Positions 18,493 through 27,067 of a stretch of DNA of 64,000 bases are shown here, piece by piece. The notes beneath the pieces were generated by a model. The model searched no databases. It was not told the DNA's origin and saw only the letters and a program-made list of their open reading frames with translations. Source of the stretch: Klenkia soli (lineage in GTDB: Bacteria > Actinomycetota > Actinomycetes > Mycobacteriales > Geodermatophilaceae). The stretch lies in NCBI RefSeq assembly GCF_900103975.1, contig NZ_FNIR01000005.1, forward strand, positions 1-64,000, read 5' to 3'. The position numbers and the translations under genes were made by a program. The stretch's first letter is position 1. The number at the start of each line of letters is the position of its first letter.

Positions 18493-18509
18493 AGGCAAGC
18501 CTGACCTTA
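18493..18509. promoter_or_regulatory. IdeR/DtxR-type iron box upstream of efeUO
   Basis: The sequence AGGCAAGCCTGACCTTA matches the IdeR consensus AGGTWAGSCTWACCTWA at 15 of 17 positions. It is 45 bp upstream of the efeU start. Iron-loaded IdeR would repress the efeUO operon here. Confidence 0.75.
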
Positions 18510-18540
18510 GACGGGGCGCAAGGGTCGTCTGCACAGGAAT

Positions 18541-18584
18541 CTCAGTGTTCTCTCAGACCCGCCTCGACCTGAGAAGGCGCTGAG
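18541..18584. promoter_or_regulatory. Mirror pair of direct repeats upstream of the GT39 gene
   Basis: CTCAG occurs at 18541 and 18552 (11-bp step). Its reverse complement CTGAG occurs at 18569 and 18580 (again 11 bp). Two half-sites one helical turn apart are typical for OmpR-family regulators. The candidate regulator is the response regulator at 22613-23290, because a similar set lies before its neighbouring PepSY and kinase genes. Confidence 0.55.
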
Positions 18585-18641
18585 GAGCACCCAGCTGGCA
18601 CTCAGGGGCCGGTCGGGCGACGCTCAGCGAGGCCGGGCGGG

Positions 18642-20435
18642 ATGGCCGGCATGTCCTCAGCCCGGGTCCGGCTCGCCCTCACCGCTCAGCTGCTCCTCGC
18701 CGCAGCGCTCTACACCGTGGGTGCGGCGCGGTCGGGGTGGGGCAACGCGTACTACGCCGCCGCCGCGCAGGCGGGATCGGTGAGCTGGCACGCGTTCTGG
18801 TTCGGTGCGCTGGACCCCGCCGGGGGGATCACGGTGGACAAGCCACCGGCCTCGTTGTGGCTGATGGGGGCCTCTGTGCGGCTGTTCGGGCTGTCGCCGC
18901 AGGCCGTGCTCTGGCCGCAGGCGGTCTGTGGGGTTGGGGCGGTGTGGGTGCTGTACCTGACGGTGCGCCGGCACGCCGGCGCAGCCGCCGGCTTGCTGGC
19001 CTCGGGCATTCTGGCGCTCACCCCGGTGGTGACGCTGATGGCCCGCTACGACAACCCCGATGCGTTGATGACGCTGCTGTTGGTCGGGGCGGCCTATGCA
19101 ACAACTCGGGCCGTGGACCGGGATCGCGGTGGCCTTGCCTGGGTCGTGGTGGCCGGCGGTCTGGTGGGGACGGCATTCCTCACCAAGCAAATTCAGGCGC
19201 TCCTGGTGCTCCCTGCGCTCGTCGCGGTCCTGATGTGGGCCGGCCCAGGCTCTGTGGTGAGACGGTTGGGTCGTGCGGTCGCCGGAGGTGCCGCGGTTGT
19301 GGTGGCGGCGGGTTGGTGGGTGCTGCTCGTGCTGTCGACGCCGGTCTCGCAGCGGCCGTTCATCGGCGGCACGTCGACCAGCAGCATCTGGGAGCTGACC
19401 GTCGGCTACAACGGGCTGGGTCGGCTGAACGGGTCGGGGGCGAACGGGACGCATGCGGCCAGCTACGGCCGGTTGTTCGGGGGCAGCGCGGACGAGGCAG
19501 GTTGGCTGCTGCCCGCCGCCCTCCTTCTGCTCGTGGCGGCAGCTGTGGTGACCCGGCACGACCCGCGCCGGGATCCCCGCCGAGCCGGTTTGCTGCTGTG
19601 GGGTGGCTGGTTGCTCGTGGTGGGGGTCGTGCTCAGCAGCCTGCGGGGGATCTACCACAGCTATTACACCGTCGAGCTGGCTCCAGCCGTAGCTGCGGTG
19701 GTCGCCATCGGCGGTTCGGCGGTGTGGGCGGCCCGCGGACAGGTCCGGTGGGCGAACGGAGTGCTGATGGCCGTGGTCGCCGGGACGGGGGTGTGGGCGT
19801 GCGCGCTGCTGTTCGTGCAGCCGGCGTGGACGGTCCTCGCGGTGCCGGTCGTCGCCTGCGCCTCGGTGGTCGGTGTCGTCGCCCTCGCCCTGGATGGTCG
19901 GGGTGGGTTCGGCACGGCAACACGCCGGTTGGCTGCGACCGCGGGGTTGGTCGCCGCACTGGCCGCGCCGGCGACGTGGTCGGTGGCCACCGCAGCGTCG
20001 GTGCACCAGGGGGCCAACGTGCAGGCCGGACCGGGGGTGACCGAGTTGGGCACGGAGGCTGGGATTGTGCCGGGCACCCGGGTCCCGGTGGCCGTTGCCG
20101 ACCTGGTCGCGGCGGGCGCGGCTGGCCATGAGTGGGCGGCGGTGATGACTGGCCGGTACGCAGCGCAGGTGCAGCTGGCATCCGGGGCCCCGGTCCGGAT
20201 GCTCGGGGGCTTCACCGGTACCGACCCCGACCCGTCGCTGGCCGCCTTCCAAGACCTCGTCGCCGCCGGACGGGTGCACTACCTGCTCGTGGAGGCCAGC
20301 TCGCTGCGGTCCCGGCCGGACACCACGGCCGGGCAGATCACGGCATGGGCGGTACGCGGGTTCCCCCAGCGGCAGTACCAGGGATGGCTGGTCGTCGACC
20401 TGACCGCTGCGTCCCTGGCGGTCGCAGGCAGCTGA
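18642..20435 (+). CDS. GT39/ArnT-like membrane glycosyltransferase
   Basis: A 597-residue integral membrane protein of the ArnT/protein-mannosyltransferase superfamily with some 11-12 helices. It has the early periplasmic acidic loop with GGITVDKPPASLWLMG, where the conserved Asp sits, and ARYDNPDAL further on. A soluble domain is at the C-terminus (about 430-597). It would transfer a sugar from a polyprenyl-phosphate carrier to a lipid, wall polymer or protein outside the membrane. A second ATG nine bases downstream is possible. Upstream is an OmpR-type repeat set and downstream a strong terminator. Confidence 0.85.
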   Translation: MAGMSSARVRLALTAQLLLAAALYTVGAARSGWGNAYYAAAAQAGSVSWHAFWFGALDPAGGITVDKPPASLWLMGASVRLFGLSPQAVLWPQAVCGVGAVWVLYLTVRRHAGAAAGLLASGILALTPVVTLMARYDNPDALMTLLLVGAAYATTRAVDRDRGGLAWVVVAGGLVGTAFLTKQIQALLVLPALVAVLMWAGPGSVVRRLGRAVAGGAAVVVAAGWWVLLVLSTPVSQRPFIGGTSTSSIWELTVGYNGLGRLNGSGANGTHAASYGRLFGGSADEAGWLLPAALLLLVAAAVVTRHDPRRDPRRAGLLLWGGWLLVVGVVLSSLRGIYHSYYTVELAPAVAAVVAIGGSAVWAARGQVRWANGVLMAVVAGTGVWACALLFVQPAWTVLAVPVVACASVVGVVALALDGRGGFGTATRRLAATAGLVAALAAPATWSVATAASVHQGANVQAGPGVTELGTEAGIVPGTRVPVAVADLVAAGAAGHEWAAVMTGRYAAQVQLASGAPVRMLGGFTGTDPDPSLAAFQDLVAAGRVHYLLVEASSLRSRPDTTAGQITAWAVRGFPQRQYQGWLVVDLTAASLAVAGS

Positions 20436-20450
20436 CACGAGCAGGAACGA

Positions 20451-20485
20451 GGACGGGCCCCGGAGCATCGCTCCGGGGCCCGTCC
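20451..20485. terminator. Strong bidirectional terminator
   Basis: A perfect 15-bp GC stem with a five-base loop (CATCG) lies between the convergent GT39 and PepSY genes. It ends both transcripts. Confidence 0.85.
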
Positions 20486-20496
20486 TGATGCGCTGG

Positions 20497-21084
20497 TCAG
20501 TCCTGCGGGTCGTTGGCGCCCTCGGGCTGGTCGGCGGTGTCGGCCGGGTCGTTCGCCTCGCCGGCCTGCTGGGCCAGGACGCTGCCGTCGCCGGCGTCGA
20601 CGGCGACCTCGGTGACGGTGCCGTCGGCACCGGTGATCTCGACGCTGTAGACGACGTAGCCGCCCTCGGCGTCCAGGTCGGTCTCGGTCACCGACCCGGG
20701 GACCGCGGCGAGCGCGGCCTGCTCGGCCTGGGACTGGGTGACCGTAGCCAGGGCCTGCAGCGCGGCCTGCTCGGCGCTGTCGCTGCCTGCGGACTCCTGC
20801 CCGTCGGGCACCTCGGTGGCGGCCGGGGCCGGCACGGTGCCGGTGAAGGTCGGGTCCGCGGCGTCCTGCTCGCTGCCGGGGCCGCCGTCGGCGCCGTCGG
20901 CGGTCTCACCGTCGGACTGGGCGCTGTCGGTCTGGTCGGTGCCGACCTGGGCCGCGCTGGCGGTGATCGGGGCGCTGGCGGTGTCCGGGCCGCTGGCGGC
21001 GGCGATGGAGGCACCGCCGCCGACGACGAGTGCGGTGGCGATGCCGGCCGCGGCGAGCTGGCCCTTGCTCAGACGGAGCTTCAC
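20497..21084 (-). CDS. Secreted PepSY-domain protein
   Basis: A 195-residue protein with a signal peptide (about 10-30), an Asp/Gln/Ser-rich linker and a single PepSY domain (about 120-175; QAEQAALAAVPGSVTETDL). PepSY domains often modulate a sensor or a peptidase. The gene is divergent from a sensor kinase gene, so it may tune that kinase's signal. Family knowledge supports pairing of PepSY genes with OmpR-type systems. Confidence 0.82.
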   Translation of the reverse strand: MKLRLSKGQLAAAGIATALVVGGGASIAAASGPDTASAPITASAAQVGTDQTDSAQSDGETADGADGGPGSEQDAADPTFTGTVPAPAATEVPDGQESAGSDSAEQAALQALATVTQSQAEQAALAAVPGSVTETDLDAEGGYVVYSVEITGADGTVTEVAVDAGDGSVLAQQAGEANDPADTADQPEGANDPQD

Positions 21085-21145
21085 GGTTCCTCCTCGGTGT
21101 GGCAGAGCGGGTCCCGCCCTGTGCCACCACCGTGCGCCGGGGGCG

Positions 21146-21181
21146 CTGAGACCTTGCTGTGGTCGCTGTGGATCTCCTCAG
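21146..21181. promoter_or_regulatory. Divergent promoter region with CTGAG/CTGTG repeats
   Basis: CTGAG at 21146 and CTGTG at 21157 are 11 bp apart, and a reverse half-site CTCAG lies at 21177. These resemble the repeats before the GT39 gene. The region separates the PepSY and sensor-kinase genes and probably binds their response regulator. Confidence 0.4.
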
Positions 21182-21224
21182 CTCCCCACCGCAGGACGTC
21201 TTGGGTGGCACCTAGCCTGCCGTC

Positions 21225-22640
21225 GTGGATACCGCTGCTGACCCCAGGACGGAGAAGGGGCTGCCGTCGGGCCGGGTGGGCATGCGTGCCCGGGCGACGG
21301 CCGCTGCCGTTGCCGTGGTGGCCGTCGCGCTGGCGTTGGCGGCGACGGTGCTCGTCGGCCTGGTGGGGCGCACCGTGCAGGACACGGTGACGACGTCGGC
21401 GAGTACGCGAGTGCAGGAGGTGGCCGCCGACCTCCGGGTGAACGGTGTGGGCGGCCTGCAGATCGGCGGTTCTGAGGACGGTGCGCTGGTGCAGGTGTTG
21501 CGGGGGGACACGGTGCTGGCCGCCAGCGCCGACCTGGCCGGGGCGCCGGCCCTGACCGGGTTGACCCCCGGCCCCGGGCAGGAGGACACCGGGCAGGTGG
21601 ACGGCGCCGCGGTCAGCGAACCCGGGGACACCTTCCGCCTCGTCGTGCTCGGGGTGCCCGGCACCACCGGCGCCGACCGGGTGGTGGCCGTTCAGTCCCT
21701 GGCCGTCGCGGAGAATGCGCAGGCGCTGGTGACCCGGCTGGCCGCGGTCGGGGTGCCGGTGCTGCTGGTCGTCGTCGCGTTGGCCACCTGGTGGTCGGTG
21801 GGTCGGGCGCTGCGGCCGGTGGAGGCCATCCGGGCGCGGACCGCCCGCATCGGGGCTGAAGACCTGTCGGCCCGTGTGCCCCAGCCGCAGACGCGGGATG
21901 AGATCGCCGCTCTGGCGTCGACGATGAACGCGATGCTGGCCCGCTTGCAGACATCCGTGGCCCAGCAGCGCGCCTTCGTCTCCGACGCCGGCCACGAACT
22001 GCGCAGCCCGATCGCGACCATCCGCACCCAGACCGAGGTCGCCCGCCGAGTCGGCCCTCCTGATCCGGCCCATGACGTCGTGCTGGGCGAGGTCGCGCGG
22101 CTGGAGCGTCTGGTGACCGACATGCTGACCCTGGCCAGCGCCGACGAGGGGCAGGGCCGAGTGGGCCGTCGGCAGGACGTCGACCTCGACGACCTGCTGG
22201 CCGCCGAGCGTTCCCGGCTGCGGGCGCGGGCGGACCTCGTCGTGACCGGCGACCTGGCAGCTGCTCGCGCGTGGGGTGACCCAGCAGCGCTGGCCCAGGT
22301 CGTACGCAATGCCGTCGACAACGCCGTTCGGCACAGCCGCGGTCGCCTACACCTGACCAGCGGACCTACGGGTGGGCCGGACGGCGGTGCGTGGCTAGCT
22401 GTGGAGGACGACGGACCCGGGGTGGCCGTCCCGGACCGGGAACGGGTGTTCGGCAGGTTCGTCCGGCTGGATGAGGCCCGGGCCCGCGGCGACGGCGGTT
22501 CTGGGCTCGGGCTGGCCATCGTCCGGGAGATCGTGTTGGCCCACGGAGGGCATGTGAAGTTCACCGACCCGGTCACCTTGCCCGGCGCCCGGCTGCTCAT
22601 CCGTTTCCCGGCTCAACCGCCGTCGGGCTCGAAAAGGTAG
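21225..22640 (+). CDS. Sensor histidine kinase (HAMP, OmpR-type partner)
   Basis: A 471-residue kinase: membrane helix (about 23-45), short external domain, second helix (about 165-190), HAMP, HisKA with His in FVSDAGHELRSPIAT, and HATPase with NAVDNAVRH and GSGLGLAIV. The GTG start gives a short cytoplasmic lead; ATG at 21282 is possible. It runs toward its probable partner regulator on the other strand, and the two genes overlap by 28 bp at their 3' ends. Confidence 0.88.
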   Translation: MDTAADPRTEKGLPSGRVGMRARATAAAVAVVAVALALAATVLVGLVGRTVQDTVTTSASTRVQEVAADLRVNGVGGLQIGGSEDGALVQVLRGDTVLAASADLAGAPALTGLTPGPGQEDTGQVDGAAVSEPGDTFRLVVLGVPGTTGADRVVAVQSLAVAENAQALVTRLAAVGVPVLLVVVALATWWSVGRALRPVEAIRARTARIGAEDLSARVPQPQTRDEIAALASTMNAMLARLQTSVAQQRAFVSDAGHELRSPIATIRTQTEVARRVGPPDPAHDVVLGEVARLERLVTDMLTLASADEGQGRVGRRQDVDLDDLLAAERSRLRARADLVVTGDLAAARAWGDPAALAQVVRNAVDNAVRHSRGRLHLTSGPTGGPDGGAWLAVEDDGPGVAVPDRERVFGRFVRLDEARARGDGGSGLGLAIVREIVLAHGGHVKFTDPVTLPGARLLIRFPAQPPSGSKR

Positions 22641-23290
22641 CCCAGGCCGCGGACGGTGCGGATGCTGGCGCGACCGAAGGGCACGTCGATCTTGCGGCGC
22701 AGGTAGCCCACGTAGATCTCGACGTTGTTGACGTCCCCGTCGAAGGCGTCGTCCCAGACCTCCTGAAGGATCGTCAACTTGCTCAGCACCGTGTCCGGCC
22801 GCTCCATGAGGTAGGCCAGCAGCGCGAACTCGCGGGGGGTGAGCGCGATGTCGGTGGTACCGCGGCTCACCCGGTGCCGGGCGGGGTCCAGGACGAGGTC
22901 CCCGGCCCGCAGGACCGGAGATGGGCCGGTGCGCGCGCGCCGGGCCAGTGCCCGCAGGCGGGCGGTGAGCAGGACGAAGGAGAAGGGCTTAGTGAGGTAG
23001 TCATCGGCACCCAGGTCGAAGGCGTCGGCCTGGTCGTACTCGCCGTCCTTCGCGCTGAGCATCATCACCGGTGTGGTGACCCCGGAGCCGCGCAGCTCCT
23101 CCAGCACCCGGTAGCCGTGCAGCCCCGGCAGCATGATGTCCAGGACCACCACGTCGTAGCCGCCCTGCTGGGCGGCGTCGCGACCGCTGATGCCGTCGTG
23201 TGCGAGATCCACGGCGTGGCCCTCGGCGCGCAGCCCCCGGGCGATGGCGTGGGCAAGGCCGACCTCGTCGTCGACCAGCAGCACCTTCAC
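22613..23290 (-). CDS. Response regulator, OmpR/PhoB family
   Basis: A 225-residue regulator: receiver domain with VDDE, phospho-Asp in VVVLDIMLPG and Lys in LTKPF, then a winged helix (ALTPREFALLAYLMERPDTV to RRKIDVPFGRASIRTVRGLGY). It is probably the partner of the convergent kinase. The two mRNAs would be complementary over 28 bases at their 3' ends, which is unusual for a two-component pair. Confidence 0.92.
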   Translation of the reverse strand: MKVLLVDDEVGLAHAIARGLRAEGHAVDLAHDGISGRDAAQQGGYDVVVLDIMLPGLHGYRVLEELRGSGVTTPVMMLSAKDGEYDQADAFDLGADDYLTKPFSFVLLTARLRALARRARTGPSPVLRAGDLVLDPARHRVSRGTTDIALTPREFALLAYLMERPDTVLSKLTILQEVWDDAFDGDVNNVEIYVGYLRRKIDVPFGRASIRTVRGLGYLFEPDGG

Positions 23291-23321
23291 GACATCGCCC
23301 AGGGGCCCGGTTCCGGACGGG

Positions 23322-24119
23322 TCAACGCAGCGCGCCGGCCTCGACTGGGGGCAGCTGGTCGCGCTTGCTGACCGCCAGGTAGGACACGACGGCCAGGATC
23401 GTCACCAGGAAGATCACGCTGGTCAGCGTGGTGCCTAGCCCGAGGCCGCCGTCGACCTTGTCCTGGGAGAACCCGTCGCCCAGGGAGGCACCCAGCGGGC
23501 GGGTGAGGACGTAGGCGATCCAGAAGGTCAGCACCGCGTTGGCCCCGAGCACCAGGTGGCTGGCGGCGACCGCGCCGATGAGCGCGGCGAACAGCAGAGC
23601 CGACAACCAGTACCCCGCACCGAGCTTCTCCGCGATCAGGTCACCGGCGGCGGTGCCCAGGGCGAAGGTGAACAGGATGGCCAGCCAGTAGAAGGCCTCG
23701 CGGCGGCGGGTGACGATGGAGTGGATCGACAGCGTCCGCTCCGTGGCGTACCAGCCGGCGAAGGTCAGGGCCAGCGCGACGGTGAACAGTGCGGTGGTGA
23801 GCTCCAGCGGGACGCCGAGGTTGTCGGTCAGGTTGTCGGTGATGAGGGTGCCGACGACGCTGATCAGCACGACGGTGGCCCAGTAGAGCGGCGGGATGTA
23901 CCGCCGGGCCTTGAACTGGAAGCCGAGCACGACGAGGAAAATCGCGCCGACCACCACGGTGGTGCCGGTGAGGCCGAAGCCGAGAGTGCCGTTGAGGTAG
24001 TCCGCGGCGGTCTCCCCGACTGTGGTGGCCAAGATCTTGATGACCCAGAACCAGATGGTGACCTCGGGGACCTTGTTGAGCAGCGTGCGCCCCGTCGAGG
24101 GGGCCTGGGGTGTGGTCAT
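23322..24119 (-). CDS. COG4705-type membrane protein (first copy)
   Basis: A 265-residue protein with about eight hydrophobic helices. Motifs include VPEVTIWFWVIKILATTVGE, TRRREAFYWLAILFTFALGT and [18 protein letters not shown]. These identify the COG4705 'membrane-anchored' family, whose molecular role is not known but which often accompanies stress-type two-component systems in actinobacteria and acid-tolerant proteobacteria. A paralogue is at 33590. A shared operator lies 22 bp upstream of its start, pointing at this gene. Confidence 0.82.
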   Translation of the reverse strand: MTTPQAPSTGRTLLNKVPEVTIWFWVIKILATTVGETAADYLNGTLGFGLTGTTVVVGAIFLVVLGFQFKARRYIPPLYWATVVLISVVGTLITDNLTDNLGVPLELTTALFTVALALTFAGWYATERTLSIHSIVTRRREAFYWLAILFTFALGTAAGDLIAEKLGAGYWLSALLFAALIGAVAASHLVLGANAVLTFWIAYVLTRPLGASLGDGFSQDKVDGGLGLGTTLTSVIFLVTILAVVSYLAVSKRDQLPPVEAGALR

Positions 24120-24140
24120 GGCGGCAGAGTCGGGCCCAGC

Positions 24141-24161
24141 ATCTGCACACGACCTGAACGC
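24141..24161 (-). promoter_or_regulatory. GCGTTCAGGT-type operator (copy 1)
   Basis: Read on the minus strand, 15 of 21 bases match the copy at 33470-33490, including GCGTTCAGGTC and the second CAG half-site 11 bp on. It lies just upstream of the first COG4705 gene and 50 bp from the divergent regulator gene, so it could serve both. Confidence 0.55.
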
Positions 24162-24210
24162 ATCGCCCCGACCTCGGGGGGATGGCGGCCGGGTCACCCA
24201 TGATGGGGTG

Positions 24211-24903
24211 GTGAGCCAACTGCAGCCCCGGGTCCTGGTCGTCGAGGACGACCACGGCCTACGTGACGTGCTGGCCCGTGGGCTGCGCGAGCACGACTTC
24301 ACCGTCGTCACCGCCCGGGACGGCGCGGGCGCGCTGGGTGCGGTCCGCGGCGCAGGCGGGGATGACGGGGAAGGCTTCGACGCCGTCGTGCTGGACATCG
24401 GTCTGCCCGACTCCGACGGCCGGGACGTGTGCCAGGCGCTGCGCGCGCAGGGGCTCACCGCACCGGTGCTGTTCCTGACCGCCCGGGACCAACTGCACGA
24501 CGTGCTGTCCGGGTTCGCGGCCGGCGCCGACGACTACCTGGCCAAGCCGTTCCACCTCAGCGAGCTGCTGGCACGCCTGCGCGTGGCCCTGCGGCGCTCC
24601 GCAGCCGCACGCCCGGCAACGGCGGGCCTGACTCTGGACCCCACCACCCACGCCCTGGCCGGCCCGGCCGGGGCCCAGCGGCTCAGCCCCACGGAGTTCC
24701 GCGTCCTCGCCGCACTGATGGCCCGCCCCGGTGAGGTCGTCCGCCGCCGGGACCTGCTGGCCGCCGGCTGGCCCGACGGCGCCCAGGTCGCGGACAACAC
24801 CCTGGACCAGTACGTGGCACGGCTGCGCCGCAAGGTCGACGCCGCCGGCGACCCGGGCCGGTCGATCGGGACCGCGCACGGCGTGGGCTACACCTTCACG
24901 TGA
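24211..24903 (+). CDS. Response regulator, OmpR family
   Basis: A 230-residue regulator: receiver with VVEDDHGLRDVL, phospho-Asp in AVVLDIGLPDSDG, Lys in YLAKPFHLSE, and a winged-helix end (SPTEFRVLAALMARPGEV to TAHGVGYTF). The GTG at 24211 was chosen; the open frame upstream runs through the divergent promoter. It is co-translated with the following kinase. Given the position of the 24141 and 26261 sites, this is the leading candidate to bind the GCGTTCAGGT operators. Confidence 0.9.
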   Translation: MSQLQPRVLVVEDDHGLRDVLARGLREHDFTVVTARDGAGALGAVRGAGGDDGEGFDAVVLDIGLPDSDGRDVCQALRAQGLTAPVLFLTARDQLHDVLSGFAAGADDYLAKPFHLSELLARLRVALRRSAAARPATAGLTLDPTTHALAGPAGAQRLSPTEFRVLAALMARPGEVVRRRDLLAAGWPDGAQVADNTLDQYVARLRRKVDAAGDPGRSIGTAHGVGYTFT

Positions 24904-26243
24904 GCGACCGGGGCGCGCGCCGGAGCCTGCGCAGCCGGCTGTCCTGGTCGGCGACGGTGGTCGTCGCGCTGTGGGTGCTGCTGCTGGCGGTCGGCGCCAA
25001 CGAGCTGCTCGCCCGGGTCCTCGCGGGGCAGGCCGACGACGTCCTGCAGGCCCGGGCCGAGGCGGTCGCGCAGACCGTCGACGTGGCCCCCGACGGCACG
25101 GTGACGGTGCTCGACGGCCGGGACGACCAGGCGCTGGACGTCGGCACCTGGATCTTCGACGGCGCCGGCGGGATCGTCGAGAGGCCGCCGGGCAGCACTG
25201 ATGCGCTGGACCGTCGGGCCGCCGACCTCGCCGCGCAGGGCGCCAGCACCGTCGACGTCGACGCCAGCGGGCCCGTCCGGCTGCGATCGCTCCCGCTCAC
25301 CGACGGCGGCCAGCAGGTCGCCGCCGTGGTGACCAGCACCTCACTGTCGCCCTACCAGCAGGTCGAGCGGACCGCCCTGCTGGGCAGCATCGGGGTGGCC
25401 CTGCTGCTGGTCGTCGTCGTCCATCTCGTGCTGCGCGCCAACGTCACCCGCGCCCTCCGCCCGGTCCAGGACATGAGCACCCAGGCCGGCCGGTGGAGCG
25501 CTGACGACACCGATCTGCGGTTCGGCGACGACCCGCGCCCGGCCGAGCTCGCCGAGCTGGCCGGCACTCTGGACCAGCTGCTGGACCGGCAAGCTGCCGT
25601 CCTGCGCCACGAACAGCGCTTCACCGAGGAGCTGTCCCACGAGCTGCGTACCCCGCTGGCCCGCGCCCAGGCCGAGATCGACCTGCTGCGCGCCCAGCCG
25701 CGGGACGCCCGCGAACTCGCCGACGCCCACGCAGCCATCGACCGGTCCACCCGCGCGATGGCATCCATCCTCGAGACGATGCTCACCGCGGCCCGCAGCG
25801 CCGACGCGGTCACCCCGGGCCGGACCCGGCTGCTCGACGCGCTGGCCGTCCTGGCCGACCCCGACGCCCAGGACGTCCGCGTACCCGTCCACCTGACCGG
25901 AGATCCCGACCTCGTCGTCGGGGTAGACGCCGACGTCGTCGTCCGGGCCCTGTCCCCCGTGGTCGACAACGCCGTCCGCTTCGCCGCCGGCCAGGTACGC
26001 ATCCAGGCCGAGGCCCGCGCGGGGCAGCTGGTCGTCACGGTGCTCGACGACGGCCCAGGCATGACCGAGCAGGCTGCCGACCGGGCCTTCGACCCCGGGT
26101 ACCGGGGCGACCCGGACGACGGCCACGCCGGCGCCGGCCTGGGCCTGGCCCTGACCCGGCGGCTCGTGCTGGCCGCCGGTGGATCGGTGACAGCGGTGGC
26201 CGGCGACCGCGGCCGCGTCGAGATCGCCCTCCCGCGCGGGTGA
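24900..26243 (+). CDS. Sensor histidine kinase, OmpR-type partner
   Basis: A 447-residue kinase: helix (about 15-38), external domain of about 120 residues, second helix (about 160-180), HAMP, HisKA with FTEELSHELRTPLARAQ, and HATPase ending in GAGLGLALTRRL. The GTG overlaps the regulator's stop by four bases. The gene is followed 17 bp later by an operator and a DedA gene, tying it to membrane-lipid functions. Confidence 0.9.
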   Translation: MSDRGARRSLRSRLSWSATVVVALWVLLLAVGANELLARVLAGQADDVLQARAEAVAQTVDVAPDGTVTVLDGRDDQALDVGTWIFDGAGGIVERPPGSTDALDRRAADLAAQGASTVDVDASGPVRLRSLPLTDGGQQVAAVVTSTSLSPYQQVERTALLGSIGVALLLVVVVHLVLRANVTRALRPVQDMSTQAGRWSADDTDLRFGDDPRPAELAELAGTLDQLLDRQAAVLRHEQRFTEELSHELRTPLARAQAEIDLLRAQPRDARELADAHAAIDRSTRAMASILETMLTAARSADAVTPGRTRLLDALAVLADPDAQDVRVPVHLTGDPDLVVGVDADVVVRALSPVVDNAVRFAAGQVRIQAEARAGQLVVTVLDDGPGMTEQAADRAFDPGYRGDPDDGHAGAGLGLALTRRLVLAAGGSVTAVAGDRGRVEIALPRG

Positions 26244-26260
26244 GACCGGGAGCACCGGCC

Positions 26261-26281
26261 ACGTTCAGGCGGCGTACAGAC
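26261..26281 (+). promoter_or_regulatory. GCGTTCAGGT-type operator (copy 2, degenerate)
   Basis: CGTTCAGG followed by a CAG half-site at the same 11-bp step as in the other copies; 13 of 21 positions agree with the copy at 28127. It sits between the sensor kinase stop and the DedA start. Confidence 0.4.
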
Positions 26282-26303
26282 TCCGTGAGCGACGGTGGTG
26301 GGC

Positions 26304-26915
26304 ATGAGCGGCTTCCTGGACCCGACGAACCTCATCAACACCTTCGGCTTGATCGGCATCATGGCGATCCTGTTCGCCGAGACTGGCCTCCTGGTCGGCT
26401 TCTTCCTGCCGGGTGACTCCCTGCTGTTCACCGCCGGACTGCTCGCAGCCGGCGGGCTGATCGCCCCGTTGTGGGTGCTGCTGCTCCTGCTGCCGGTGGC
26501 GGCGATCGCCGGGAACCTGGTCGGCTACTGGATCGGCCGCAAGGCCGGTCCCGCCGTCTTCAACCGTCCCGACAGCCGCCTGTTCAAGGCCGAGTACGTC
26601 GAACGGTCCCAGGCGTTCTTCGACCGCAACGGCGCCCGCACCATCGTGCTGGCCCGCTTCGTGCCCGTTGTCCGCACCTTCGCCACCGTCATGGCCGGCG
26701 CCTCCCGGATGGACCTGCGCCGCTACGCCGTCTACTCCGTCATCGGCGGCATCGCCTGGGCCGCGGGTGTCACCCTGCTGGGCTTCTGGCTCGGCCAGGT
26801 CGCGCTGGTGCGCGACCACGTCGAGCTGTTCATCCTCGGCATCGTCGCCCTGTCCCTGGTTCCCGTGGCCGTCGAGTTCCTCCGTGCCCGATCCGATCGC
26901 CGGGTCCGCAGCTGA
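26304..26915 (+). CDS. DedA family membrane protein (second copy)
   Basis: A 203-residue DedA protein: FAETGLLVGFFLPGDSLLF (with the conserved acidic and Pro-Gly-Asp residues), NLVGYWIGRKAG, and LARFVPVVRTFATVMAGAS with the key arginines. Family members translocate undecaprenyl phosphate or other lipids. It belongs to a different DedA branch from the copy at 13850 (G-D-S instead of P-S-E in the first motif). ATG at 26304 was preferred to a GTG nine bases before. Confidence 0.9.
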   Translation: MSGFLDPTNLINTFGLIGIMAILFAETGLLVGFFLPGDSLLFTAGLLAAGGLIAPLWVLLLLLPVAAIAGNLVGYWIGRKAGPAVFNRPDSRLFKAEYVERSQAFFDRNGARTIVLARFVPVVRTFATVMAGASRMDLRRYAVYSVIGGIAWAAGVTLLGFWLGQVALVRDHVELFILGIVALSLVPVAVEFLRARSDRRVRS

Positions 26916-27067
26916 TCGCTCGACCGGCCGATCTACCCCGGGGTCTACTGACGATGCGGAGTTGGCCGTCCGCTCACCATCGGCTGACCGCCCGCTGTCC
27001 GACCCGGCCCCAGCCTGGACGCTGGCGAGCCGACCGGGTCGCTCGGGGGACGACGATCGGAGCAGTC

